Source: Streptomyces cyanogenus (lineage in GTDB: Bacteria; Actinomycetota; Actinomycetes; Streptomycetales; Streptomycetaceae). Taken from it: 64,000 nucleotides of DNA. The number at the start of each line of letters is the position of its first letter. Within the stretch, counting starts at the first letter, position 1. The stretch lies in the NCBI RefSeq assembly GCF_017526105.1, contig NZ_CP071839.1:6982001-7046000 (forward strand), read 5' to 3'. The position numbers and the translations under genes are program-made. Below the pieces are notes generated by a model, which was not told where the DNA came from, made no database searches, and saw nothing but the letters and a program-made list of their open reading frames with translations. This document shows positions 16,734 to 25,692 of the stretch, piece by piece.

Positions 16734-17773
16734 GCACGGCCACCGACGAGAAGCTGCTTGATGAAAGGATTCTGCAGACCTCCCCGCTGCGGAAGCTGCT
16801 CACCCGCCCGGAACTGGGCTCGGTCGTCGGCGCCCTCGCCGTCTTCGTCTTCTTCGCCGTCGCCGCCGACGGCTTCCTGCGCGCCTCCAGCCTCAGCACG
16901 GTCCTCTACGCCTCCTCGACCATCGGCATCATGGCCGTACCCGTGGCCCTGCTGATGATCGGCGGCGAGTTCGACCTCTCGGTGGGCGTCCTGGTGACCT
17001 CGTCCGCGCTGGTCTCCTCGATGTTCAGCTACCAGATGACCGCGAACACCTGGGTCGGCGTGGGCGTGTCGCTGCTGGTCACGCTCGCCGTCGGTGCCTT
17101 CAACGGCTTCATGCTCACCCGCACGAAACTGCCCAGCTTCATCATCACGCTGGGCACCTTCCTGATGCTGACCGGCATGAACCTCGGCTTCACCAAGCTG
17201 ATCGACGGCACGGTCTCCACCAAGACCATCGCCGACATGGAGGGCTTCCCCAGCGCCCACGCCGTGTTCGCCTCGACGCTCACGCTCGGCGGCGTCGACG
17301 TGAAGGTCACCATCCTGTGGTGGCTCGGCCTGGTCGCCCTCGCCTCCTGGATCCTGCTGCGCACCCGCACCGGAAACTGGATCTTCGCCGTCGGCGGCAA
17401 CGAGGACGCGGCCCGCGCGGTCGGCGTCCCGGTCGCCCGGACCAAGATCGGCCTCTACATGGGCGTCGCGTTCGGCGCCTGGATCTCCGGCCAGCACCTG
17501 CTCTTCTCCTTCGACGCCGTCCAGTCCGGCGAAGGCGTCGGCAACGAGCTGATCTACATCATCGCGGCCGTCATCGGCGGCTGCCTGATCACCGGCGGCT
17601 ACGGCAGCGCGGTCGGCTCGGCCGTGGGCGCCCTGCTGTTCGGCATGACCAGCAAGGGCATCGTCTTCGCCGAGTGGAACCCCGACTGGTTCAAGTTCTT
17701 CCTCGGAGCGATGCTGCTCCTCGCGACCCTGCTCAACGCCTGGGTCCGCAAGCGCGCGGAGGCCACCAAGTGA
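16730..17773 (+). CDS. ABC transporter permease (CUT2 sugar family)
   Basis: A 347-residue integral membrane protein with about ten hydrophobic segments. Landmarks are the conserved GGEFDLSVG loop, TKLPSFIITLGTFLMLTG and the EAA-like VGGNEDAARAVGVPVARTK, all diagnostic of RbsC-type permeases. ATG 16730 overlaps the binding-protein stop by four bases, and the stop overlaps the ATPase start (GTGA), so the three genes are translationally coupled. As usual in CUT2 systems it would work as a dimer. Confidence 0.93.
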   Translation: MSTATDEKLLDERILQTSPLRKLLTRPELGSVVGALAVFVFFAVAADGFLRASSLSTVLYASSTIGIMAVPVALLMIGGEFDLSVGVLVTSSALVSSMFSYQMTANTWVGVGVSLLVTLAVGAFNGFMLTRTKLPSFIITLGTFLMLTGMNLGFTKLIDGTVSTKTIADMEGFPSAHAVFASTLTLGGVDVKVTILWWLGLVALASWILLRTRTGNWIFAVGGNEDAARAVGVPVARTKIGLYMGVAFGAWISGQHLLFSFDAVQSGEGVGNELIYIIAAVIGGCLITGGYGSAVGSAVGALLFGMTSKGIVFAEWNPDWFKFFLGAMLLLATLLNAWVRKRAEATK

Positions 17774-18540
17774 CACTCGTGGAGCTGACCGACGTCAGCA
17801 AGCACTACGGCAGCGTCCGCGCCCTGGAAGGGGTCTCCCTGGAGGTCCGCGCGGGCGAGATCACCTGCGTCCTCGGGGACAACGGCGCGGGCAAGTCCAC
17901 GCTGATCAAGATGATCGCGGGCCTGCACCGGCACGACGGCGGCACCCTGCGCATCGAGGGCGAGGAGACGACCCTGTCCTCCCCGCGCGAGGCCCTGGAC
18001 CGGGGCATCGCCACGGTCTACCAGGACCTGGCCGTCGTCCCGCTCATGCCGGTCTGGCGCAACTTCTTCCTCGGCTCCGAGCCTCGCAGGGGCGCCGGCC
18101 CCTTCAAGCGCCTGGACACCGATCTCATGCGCCGCACCACCCGCGAGGCGCTGCTCCGTATGGGTATCGACCTCCGGGACGTCGACCAGCCCATCGGCAC
18201 CCTCTCCGGCGGCGAACGCCAGTGCGTGGCCATCGCCCGCGCGGTGCACTTCGGCGCCAAGGTCCTGGTGCTGGACGAGCCGACGGCGGCACTGGGCGTG
18301 AAGCAGTCCGGTGTGGTGCTGAAGTATGTGGCGGCGGCACGGGACGAGGGCCTGGGCGTTGTGTTGATCACCCACAACCCGCATCACGCGTACTTGGTGG
18401 GAGACCGTTTCGTGCTGCTGAGGCGCGGCACCATGGTGGGCAACCACACACGGGACGAGATCACACTGGACGACCTGACGCAGCAGATGGCGGGAGGATC
18501 CGACCTGGACGCCCTCCGCCACGAACTGCACAGAGGCTGA
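17770..18540 (+). CDS. ABC transporter ATP-binding protein (single-domain CUT2)
   Basis: A 256-residue ATPase. Walker A is GDNGAGKST (about residues 37-45), the Q-loop is VYQDLAVV, the signature is LSGGERQ, Walker B is VLVLDEPTAALG and the switch His is in VVLITHNPHHA. Only one ATPase domain is present, as in FrcA-like proteins, unlike the duplicated RbsA type. The start is GTG 17770. The sequence ends in an acidic tail. It powers import through the permease just upstream. Confidence 0.93.
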   Translation: MTLVELTDVSKHYGSVRALEGVSLEVRAGEITCVLGDNGAGKSTLIKMIAGLHRHDGGTLRIEGEETTLSSPREALDRGIATVYQDLAVVPLMPVWRNFFLGSEPRRGAGPFKRLDTDLMRRTTREALLRMGIDLRDVDQPIGTLSGGERQCVAIARAVHFGAKVLVLDEPTAALGVKQSGVVLKYVAAARDEGLGVVLITHNPHHAYLVGDRFVLLRRGTMVGNHTRDEITLDDLTQQMAGGSDLDALRHELHRG

Positions 18541-18680
18541 GGGGGCGGGGGCCGTGCCGATGCGCGGCCCCGCCGCGTGGACGCGGTCGGCCACGACGGC
18601 CCGCACCCGGCGTCGATCACGCGGTCACCCGCCCCGCCCCGCACCGCGCCCTTACCGACGGTGAGGCAGAATCGAGCGCG

Positions 18681-19826
18681 ATGAGCACCTACCGCGACCT
18701 CACGGCCCCCATCGGCTCCCGCCGAGCCCCCGTCCTGCGCACGGTGGGTACCCGGGAACGCCGGTCACATCTGACAGCCCCCCGGGTCCCCACGGTCGGC
18801 ATCGACATCGGGGGCACCAAGGTCATGGCGGGCGTCGTGGACGCCGACGGCAACATCCTGGAGAAGCTCCGCACGGAGACCCCGGACAAGTCCAAGAGTC
18901 CCAAGGTCGTCGAGGACACCATCGTCGAGCTGGTGCTGGACCTGTCCGACCGGCACGACGTGCACGCGGTCGGCATCGGCGCCGCCGGCTGGGTCGACGC
19001 CGACCGCAACCGCGTCCTGTTCGCCCCCCACCTGTCCTGGCGCAACGAACCCCTGCGCGACCGCATCGCCGGCCGGCTCGCGGTGCCGGTCCTGGTGGAC
19101 AACGACGCCAACACCGCCGCCTGGGCGGAGTGGCGCTTCGGCGCCGGCCGCGGCGAGGACCACCTGGTGATGATCACCCTGGGCACCGGCATCGGCGGCG
19201 CCATCCTGGAGGACGGCCAGGTCAAGCGGGGCAAGTTCGGGGTCGCCGGCGAGTTCGGCCACATGCAGGTCGTGCCCGGCGGGCACCGCTGCCCGTGCGG
19301 CAACCGCGGCTGCTGGGAGCAGTACAGCTCCGGCAACGCGCTCGTCCGCGAGGCCAGGGAGCTGGCCGCGGCCGACTCGCCGGTGGCCTACGGGATCATC
19401 GAGCACGTCAAGGGCAACATCCACGAGATCACCGGCCCGATGATCACCGAGCTGGCCCGCGAGGGCGACGCGATGTGCATCGAGCTGCTCCAGGACATCG
19501 GCCAGTGGCTCGGCGTCGGCATCGCCAACCTCGCGGCGGCGCTCGACCCGTCCTGCTTCGTGATCGGCGGCGGCGTCAGCGCCGCCGACGACCTGCTCAT
19601 CGGCCCCGCCCGGGACGCCTTCAAGCGCCACCTCACCGGCCGGGGCTACCGCCCCGAGGCCCGCATCACCCGCGCCCAGCTCGGGCCCGAGGCGGGCATG
19701 GTGGGCGCCGCCGACCTGGCCCGGCTGGTCGCGCGCCGGTTCCGCCGGGCCAAGCGGCGCCGCGTGGAGCGCTACGAGCGCTACGAGCGCTACGTCCAGT
19801 CCCGCCGCGACCGGGACAGCGCATGA
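18681..19826 (+). CDS. ROK-family sugar kinase
   Basis: A 381-residue ROK protein without the N-terminal helix-turn-helix of ROK repressors. The ATP-binding motif is VGIDIGGTKVMAG, the catalytic Asp lies in LVDNDANTAAWAEW, and the zinc-binding ROK signature is CPCGNRGCWEQYSSG. The N-terminal 35 residues are an extension with no clear match. The C-terminus ends in a basic, repeated RYERYERYV tail. It follows the ABC operon by 140 bp and probably phosphorylates the imported sugar. The stop overlaps the next gene (ATGA). Confidence 0.9.
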   Translation: MSTYRDLTAPIGSRRAPVLRTVGTRERRSHLTAPRVPTVGIDIGGTKVMAGVVDADGNILEKLRTETPDKSKSPKVVEDTIVELVLDLSDRHDVHAVGIGAAGWVDADRNRVLFAPHLSWRNEPLRDRIAGRLAVPVLVDNDANTAAWAEWRFGAGRGEDHLVMITLGTGIGGAILEDGQVKRGKFGVAGEFGHMQVVPGGHRCPCGNRGCWEQYSSGNALVREARELAAADSPVAYGIIEHVKGNIHEITGPMITELAREGDAMCIELLQDIGQWLGVGIANLAAALDPSCFVIGGGVSAADDLLIGPARDAFKRHLTGRGYRPEARITRAQLGPEAGMVGAADLARLVARRFRRAKRRRVERYERYERYVQSRRDRDSA

Positions 19827-20404
19827 CGCCGTCGCTGCCCCACCAGGGCGGCCCGCCGGACGAACCCCGGCGGCCCGCCGAGGACCCCCGGCACAAGGCC
19901 AGACGCCGGGCGCTCACCCTGCTGATCATCGTCCTGCTCATCGGCGTCCCGGCCGGCTACCTGGTGATCTCCGCGAACCAGAGCCGCAACAGCGGCAAGG
20001 ACAAGGAGGCGAAGTACTCGGCGACCGGCCTCACCCCGGGCTGGCCCTCGAAGGTGCAGCGCCGCCTGTACCAGGTGACCGTCCCGCACCCCGCCGACGA
20101 CATCGCCTCCTACGAGACGAACAACTGGAAGACCAGCCGCCTCTACGTCCAGTTCCGCACCAACCCCGCGGGTCTGGACAGCTTCCTGGGGGCCATGGGC
20201 GTCCGCCGGGAGCAGCTGAAGAAGGACGAGATCGCGGTCGGCGAACGGGACCGGAAGGTCAGCGGCTGGACCTTCGGCGGCCCGGGCCCCTGGTGGGGCC
20301 TGACCCACGAGCAGAAGAACCCGGCGCCCACCCAGGACGTGGTCGTCAACCTGTCCGACCCGGAGCATCCGATGGTGTTCGTGGTCTCCCGCACGGTGCC
20401 GTAG
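19823..20404 (+). CDS. Membrane-anchored protein of unknown function
   Basis: 193 residues: a Pro-rich cytoplasmic N-terminus, one membrane helix (about residues 31-51, LTLLIIVLLIGVPAGYLVIS), and an extracytoplasmic domain of about 140 residues with no recognised motif (Trp-rich near residue 155, WTFGGPGPWWGLTHEQ). It overlaps the ROK kinase by ATGA, so it is translated with it. Similar small membrane proteins occur next to this kinase in other Streptomyces as far as I recall. The function is unknown. Confidence 0.75.
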   Translation: MTPSLPHQGGPPDEPRRPAEDPRHKARRRALTLLIIVLLIGVPAGYLVISANQSRNSGKDKEAKYSATGLTPGWPSKVQRRLYQVTVPHPADDIASYETNNWKTSRLYVQFRTNPAGLDSFLGAMGVRREQLKKDEIAVGERDRKVSGWTFGGPGPWWGLTHEQKNPAPTQDVVVNLSDPEHPMVFVVSRTVP

Positions 20405-20500
20405 CCGCGGGCCCGAACCGGCCCCGGAGCCGATTGTCAGACCCCGCCCGTAGAGTCGGAGACGTCTGATCCGACGCACCGGCGGGAGGTGGCAGGACGT

Positions 20501-23374
20501 ATGAGCGGCACGGCTGCGGTGGCCGAGCGCACGGGGAACGCCCCGCACCCCGGGACGGGGACGGGGGCGGAGACCGGGCACCCGGTCCCGGTGCGCCTCG
20601 CGTCCGTCTACCTCCCCGCGCCCCTGCCGCGCGAGGGCCGCCTCGCCTTCTGGTCCCCGGACGGCGACCCGCTGCCCGCCGGGACCGGGTGCGCCCCGCG
20701 GGAGCTGACGGTCGTACGACGCCACGGCGCCGGTGTGCGCCGCCGGCAGGTGCCCGCGCTGACCCTGCCGCTCGCCGAGGCCCTGCCGCTGCTGGTCCGC
20801 GCCCGGCGCGACCCGGCCGCCCACCCGGCCACCGCCTGCTGGGGCGCCGCCGCCCTGCACGCACTGCGGCTCGCCGCCCGCGGCCGGCTGCTGCCCGGCC
20901 TCACCCCGGGCGGCCACGACGCCTGGCGGGCCGGCCCGCTGGAGCCCGACGACATCGCCCACCTGCGCGCCGTCGCCGCCGCCCTGCCGCCCGAGGGTCA
21001 CGCCGTGCCCCTCCCCGGTCCGGGCCCGCTCCGCCTGCCCGAGCCGGAGGCCCTGGTCCGCTCCTTCCTGGACGCGGTCGCCGACACCCTGCCCCGCACG
21101 CCCGCCGCCCCCTGCACCGCCGGCCGGCCGTTCGCCGCCCGCGAGCCGCAGACCCTGCCCGAGGCCCACGCCTGGGCGGCCGAGGTCGCCGCCGGGATGG
21201 ACGCGGGTGTGCGGATCTCGCTCCGCCTGGACCTGTCCGCGTACGACGTCTTCGACGCCGGCGCGCACGAGGGGACGCGCGCCGCGGGCGCGGCGATCGT
21301 GCAGGTGCACAGCCTCGCCGACCCCACCCTGGTGGCCGACGCGGCGGCCCTGTGGACGGGGGAGGCCGACCCGGCGTTCGGACCCCGCGCACGCGTGGAC
21401 GCGGCCCTCGCCGTCCGGCGCGCCGCCCGCGTGTGGCCGCCCCTGGACCGCCTCGCCGAACAGGACGCGCCCGACGTCCTCGCCCTGTCCGAGGACGAAC
21501 TGGGCGAGCTGCTCGGCGTGGCGGCGAGCCGGCTGGCCGCCGCCGGGGTCGCCGTGCACTGGCCCCGCGACCTCGCCCGCGACCTGACCGCCACCGCGGT
21601 GGTCCGCCCGGCGCCCGGCTCGGCGACCGACGGCACCGGCTTCTTCGAGAGCGAGGAACTGCTCCGGTTCCGCTGGCAGCTGGCGCTCGGCGGCGATCCG
21701 CTGAGCGAGGCCGAGATGGACACCCTCGCCGAGGCCCACCGCCCGGTCGTACGGCTCCGGGACCGCTGGGTGCTGGTCGACCCCGCCCTCGTGCGCAAGG
21801 CCCGCAAGCGCGAACTCGGCCTGCTCGACCCGGTCGACGCGCTGTCCGTCGCCCTCACCGGTACCGCCGAGGTCGACGGCGAGACCGTCGAGGCCGTCCC
21901 CGCGGGCGCGCTGGCCGCCCTCCGCGACCGCCTCACCGCGGGCCTGCGCCCCGCCGAACCGCCGCCCGGACTCGCCGCCACCCTCCGCGACTACCAGCTG
22001 CGCGGCCTGGCCTGGCTGGACCTGATGACCTCCCTCGGCCTCGGCGGCTGCCTCGCCGACGACATGGGCCTCGGCAAGACCGTCACCCTCATCGCCCTGC
22101 ACCTCAAGCGGGCCCGCACCGAGCCGACCCTCGTGGTCTGCCCGGCCTCCCTGCTCGGCAACTGGGAGCGGGAGATCAGGCGGTTCGCGCCCGGCGTCCC
22201 CGTCCGCCGCTTCCACGGCCAGGGCCGCAGTCTGCACGGACTCGACGGCGGCTTCGTCCTCACCACGTACGGCACCATGCGCTCCGCCGCGGTCCGGCTC
22301 GCCGACCAGCGCTGGGGCATGGTCGTCGCCGACGAGGCCCAGCACGTGAAGAACCCCTACTCGGCCACCGCGAAGGCGCTGCGCACCATCCCGGCTCCCG
22401 CGCGCGTGGCGCTCACCGGCACCCCCGTGGAGAACAACCTCTCCGAGCTGTGGGCCCTGCTCGACTGGACCACCCCCGGGCTCCTCGGCCCGCTGAAGTC
22501 GTTCCGCGCCCGGCACGCGCGGGCGGTGGAGAACGGGGAGGACGACGAGGCGGTCGAGCGCCTGGCCCGGCTGGTGCGGCCGTTCCTCCTGCGCCGCAGG
22601 AAGTCCGACCCCGGCATCGTCCCCGAGCTGCCGCCCAAGACCGAGACGGACCACCCGGTGCCGCTCACCCGTGAACAGGCCGCGCTGTACGAGGCGGTGG
22701 TGCGTGAGTCGATGCTGGCCATCGAGACCGCCGAGGGCATCGCCCGCCGGGGCCTGGTGCTGAAGCTGCTGGGCGCGCTGAAGCAGATCTGCGACCATCC
22801 GGCGCTGTACCTGAAGGAGGAAGCGCACCCCGACCGGCTCGCCGCCCGCTCCGGCAAACTCGCCCTCCTCGACGAGCTGTTGGACACCCTGCTCGCCGAG
22901 GACGGCTCGGCGCTCGTCTTCACCCAGTACGTCGGCATGGCCCGCCTCATCACCGCCCACCTGTCGGCCCGCGCGATCCCGGTGGACCTGCTGCACGGCG
23001 GCACCCCGGTCCCGGAACGCGAGCGCATGGTGGACCGCTTCCAGAACGGCGAGACCCCGGTCCTGGTGCTGTCCCTGAAGGCCGCCGGCACCGGCCTGAA
23101 CCTGACCCGCGCGGGCCACGTCGTCCACTTCGACCGCTGGTGGAACCCGGCCGTGGAGGAACAGGCCACCGACCGCGCGTACCGCATCGGGCAGACCCAG
23201 CCGGTCCAGGTCCACCGCCTGGTGACCGAGGGCACGGTGGAGGACCGCATCGCCGAGATGCTCGCCGCCAAGCGTGCCCTGGCCGACGCCATCCTCGGTT
23301 CCGGCGAGACCGCCCTCACCGAGCTGACGGACCGTGAACTGTCCGATCTCGTCTCGCTGCGGAGGACGCCATGA
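20501..23374 (+). CDS. SNF2-family DEAD/DEAH helicase
   Basis: A 957-residue SNF2-type ATPase. The N-terminal 490 residues are an actinobacterial SNF2-associated region. The ATPase core starts near residue 490: LRDYQLRGLAWLDLM, Walker A DDMGLGKTVTL (near residue 520), DEAQ box VVADEAQHVKNP, ALTGTPVENNLSELW. The helicase C-terminal domain shows FTQYVGMARLI, LSLKAAGTGLNLTRAGHVVHFDRWWNPAVEEQATDRAYRIGQ. The start is ATG 20501, eleven bases after GGGAGG. It overlaps the SWIM-domain gene (ATGA), a recurrent pair in actinobacteria that suggests a common complex on DNA. The biological role is not established. Confidence 0.93.
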   Translation: MSGTAAVAERTGNAPHPGTGTGAETGHPVPVRLASVYLPAPLPREGRLAFWSPDGDPLPAGTGCAPRELTVVRRHGAGVRRRQVPALTLPLAEALPLLVRARRDPAAHPATACWGAAALHALRLAARGRLLPGLTPGGHDAWRAGPLEPDDIAHLRAVAAALPPEGHAVPLPGPGPLRLPEPEALVRSFLDAVADTLPRTPAAPCTAGRPFAAREPQTLPEAHAWAAEVAAGMDAGVRISLRLDLSAYDVFDAGAHEGTRAAGAAIVQVHSLADPTLVADAAALWTGEADPAFGPRARVDAALAVRRAARVWPPLDRLAEQDAPDVLALSEDELGELLGVAASRLAAAGVAVHWPRDLARDLTATAVVRPAPGSATDGTGFFESEELLRFRWQLALGGDPLSEAEMDTLAEAHRPVVRLRDRWVLVDPALVRKARKRELGLLDPVDALSVALTGTAEVDGETVEAVPAGALAALRDRLTAGLRPAEPPPGLAATLRDYQLRGLAWLDLMTSLGLGGCLADDMGLGKTVTLIALHLKRARTEPTLVVCPASLLGNWEREIRRFAPGVPVRRFHGQGRSLHGLDGGFVLTTYGTMRSAAVRLADQRWGMVVADEAQHVKNPYSATAKALRTIPAPARVALTGTPVENNLSELWALLDWTTPGLLGPLKSFRARHARAVENGEDDEAVERLARLVRPFLLRRRKSDPGIVPELPPKTETDHPVPLTREQAALYEAVVRESMLAIETAEGIARRGLVLKLLGALKQICDHPALYLKEEAHPDRLAARSGKLALLDELLDTLLAEDGSALVFTQYVGMARLITAHLSARAIPVDLLHGGTPVPERERMVDRFQNGETPVLVLSLKAAGTGLNLTRAGHVVHFDRWWNPAVEEQATDRAYRIGQTQPVQVHRLVTEGTVEDRIAEMLAAKRALADAILGSGETALTELTDRELSDLVSLRRTP

Positions 23375-25683
23375 CCGGCACCGGCCGCCCCCGCCCCGGC
23401 GACGCCGCCCGCCGGGCCCTGCGCGCGGCCCGGGAACGAGCCGGCTCCGGCCCGGACACCGGCGAGGGCCGGGCCCCTGAGGCAGCGGAAACGGCACCCG
23501 CCGACGGCACCGGCCGCACCGACGGCGCCGAGCCGAGGCCGGGTGATCTGGCGCGGGCGGCGCTCAGGGCCGCGGCCGGCTCGGCGCGTGAGGGACAGGG
23601 GACCGGGACCGCTGCTTCGCCGCCGGTGGCCGAGGCGGCTGGACCGGCAACGAACCAGGACCCCGACGAGGCCGCACGCCCCGCTCCGAACGCCGGCTCC
23701 GGCAGCGCTGCGAGCGGGCGTCCTGGTGATGCGGCTCGGGAGGTGGTGCGGGGCTCCGGCAGCGCCGCGGGCGGGCGTCCCGGTGACGCGGCTCGGGAGG
23801 CACTGCGCGCCGCCCGGCGGGAAGCCCTGCGTGCGAAGGCGGCGGAGCCTCGGCAGGAGCGCCGGGCCCCCGCGCGTCCCGGTCCCGCGGCACCGCGCAC
23901 CCCGTCCGCACCGGAGGAGGAGTCCCAGGCCGCCAAGGCCAAGGCCGTCCAGGACATGCGGCGCTACTTGGCGACCGCCTTCCGCATGCCCACGTGGGCG
24001 GAGACCCCCGACGAACCGGAACAGCCGGCCCCCACCACCCCCACACCCACCGAGCCGCCCCCACAGCCGACGCCAGCCCCTACGCCCTCGCCAGACGCCC
24101 CGCCGCCGTCGCCACCGCAGCCCGACCCGTCCCCGACGCACCCGGCCTCATCAGCCGAGCCCTCGGCCTCCGCGCCTCGCTCCGCGCGCCCGTCGGCCGA
24201 GACGTCCGCGTCGGCCTCCTCCGACCCGGCCTCCGTATCCGGTCCGTCGGCCTCCGCGCCCCCCTCCGCGCGCCCGCCGGCCGAGAGCCCCGCGCCCGCC
24301 CCCACGGCCCCCACAGCAGCCCCAGTCCCCACAGTTCCCATGCCCCCCAAGGCACCCCCGGCCCACGTGTCGGCGCGTTCCGGTTCCGTGGTGCCGTATG
24401 GGCCCGTCACCATGGCCAGCCCTCGTCGGGACAGCGAACTGCGCCGTACCTTCGCGGCGTTCGCGGCGCGTGAGGGGGGCGGGGAGGGTGCGCCGTTCGC
24501 CGGGACCTGGTGGGGGAACGCCTGGGTGGAGGCGTTGGAGCGGGGGGCCTTGGACGCCGGGCGGCTGGCGCGTGGGCGGGGGTACGCGGACCAGGGGCAC
24601 GTGGACGCCATCACCGTCACACCGGGACTGGTGCTGGCGTACGTGCGCGGCAGCAGGCCCCGGCCCTACCGGGTGCAGGTGCGGCTGCGGACGCTGGCGG
24701 ACGAGGACTGGGAGCGGTTCCTGGACGCCGCGGCCGACCGGCCGGAGGACATCGCGGCGCTGCTCGACAAGGAGCTGCCCCACTCGCTCGCCGACTGCGG
24801 TGTACCCCTGCTGCCCGGCCCCGGCGACCTCGCCCCCCGCTGCAGCTGCCCGGACACCGGGCACCCCTGCAAGCACGCCGCCGCCCTCTGCTACCAGACG
24901 GCCCGTCTGCTCGACGCCGACCCGTTCGTGCTGCTCCTGCTGCGCGGCCGGGGCGAGAAGGAGCTGCTCGACGCGCTGACCCGGCGCAACGCCGCCCGCG
25001 CGGCCCGTGCCGCGCGGGAACGGCAGCCGCAGACCCTGCCCGGAGTCCGGGCCACCGAGGTGCTCGCCGTGCGCGAACGCCCCCCGCTGCCCGCGCCGTT
25101 GCCGGTGCCCCCGCACCCCGAGCAGCCCCCGGTCTATCCGTCGGCGCCCGGCGGACCGGACCCCTTCGCGCTGGACCAGCTGGCGACCGACGCCGCCGCC
25201 CGCGCCCACGCCCTGCTCGGCACCGGACGCGACCCGGTCGGCGAGCTGACGCTGTGGCAGGACGCGGTACGGCTCGCCGCGGCCCGCCCCGGTTCCGGGC
25301 TCACCGCGGCCACCCGCACGCTGTACGCCACGCTCGCCGACGCCGTCGGCCGCACCCCGGCCGAGCTGGCGCGGGCCGTCGCGGCCTGGCGGCAGGGCGG
25401 CCCGGCGGGGCTGGACGTCCTGGAGGAGCCGTGGGATCCGCCGGCCGGCCGTTTCGACCGGGCTCGCCCGCTGCTGCTCGCGGCCGACCTCCCGGCGTTC
25501 CGCCCCTGGCGCAACCGCCTAACCCATCCCCGCGGCCACGTCCAGCTGCGGCTGGGCCGCGACGGCCTGTGGTACGCCTACGAGTCGGAGCCCGGCCAGG
25601 ACGACTGGTGGCCCCGCGGCACCCCGGACCTCGACCCGGTGGGCGCGCTGACCGGGCTCGGCATACCGGAGGACTGCCTCTGA
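23371..25683 (+). CDS. SWIM zinc-finger protein partner of the SNF2 helicase
   Basis: 770 residues. The N-terminal third (1-200) holds four copies of a motif like RPGDAAREALRAARRE. Residues 200-340 are low-complexity Pro/Ala/Ser. The conserved core then starts with FAGTWWGNAWVEALE, and the SWIM zinc finger CSCPDTGHPCKH (Cys491, Cys493, then Cys and His) lies in the middle. SWIM domains bind DNA or proteins. ATG 23371 overlaps the helicase stop, so the two are made together. The disordered segment probably varies between strains and may serve as a flexible tether. Confidence 0.88.
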   Translation: MTGTGRPRPGDAARRALRAARERAGSGPDTGEGRAPEAAETAPADGTGRTDGAEPRPGDLARAALRAAAGSAREGQGTGTAASPPVAEAAGPATNQDPDEAARPAPNAGSGSAASGRPGDAAREVVRGSGSAAGGRPGDAAREALRAARREALRAKAAEPRQERRAPARPGPAAPRTPSAPEEESQAAKAKAVQDMRRYLATAFRMPTWAETPDEPEQPAPTTPTPTEPPPQPTPAPTPSPDAPPPSPPQPDPSPTHPASSAEPSASAPRSARPSAETSASASSDPASVSGPSASAPPSARPPAESPAPAPTAPTAAPVPTVPMPPKAPPAHVSARSGSVVPYGPVTMASPRRDSELRRTFAAFAAREGGGEGAPFAGTWWGNAWVEALERGALDAGRLARGRGYADQGHVDAITVTPGLVLAYVRGSRPRPYRVQVRLRTLADEDWERFLDAAADRPEDIAALLDKELPHSLADCGVPLLPGPGDLAPRCSCPDTGHPCKHAAALCYQTARLLDADPFVLLLLRGRGEKELLDALTRRNAARAARAARERQPQTLPGVRATEVLAVRERPPLPAPLPVPPHPEQPPVYPSAPGGPDPFALDQLATDAAARAHALLGTGRDPVGELTLWQDAVRLAAARPGSGLTAATRTLYATLADAVGRTPAELARAVAAWRQGGPAGLDVLEEPWDPPAGRFDRARPLLLAADLPAFRPWRNRLTHPRGHVQLRLGRDGLWYAYESEPGQDDWWPRGTPDLDPVGALTGLGIPEDCL

Positions 25684-25692
25684 ACGGCCGGG

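Noticed and set aside
19790..23497. A 1235-codon open frame on the minus strand opposite the helicase and its neighbours
   Set aside because: It is antisense to the ROK tail, the membrane protein and the SNF2 gene. It is rich in His, Gln, Gly and Arg, with no domain motifs, as expected of a mirror frame in high-G+C coding DNA.
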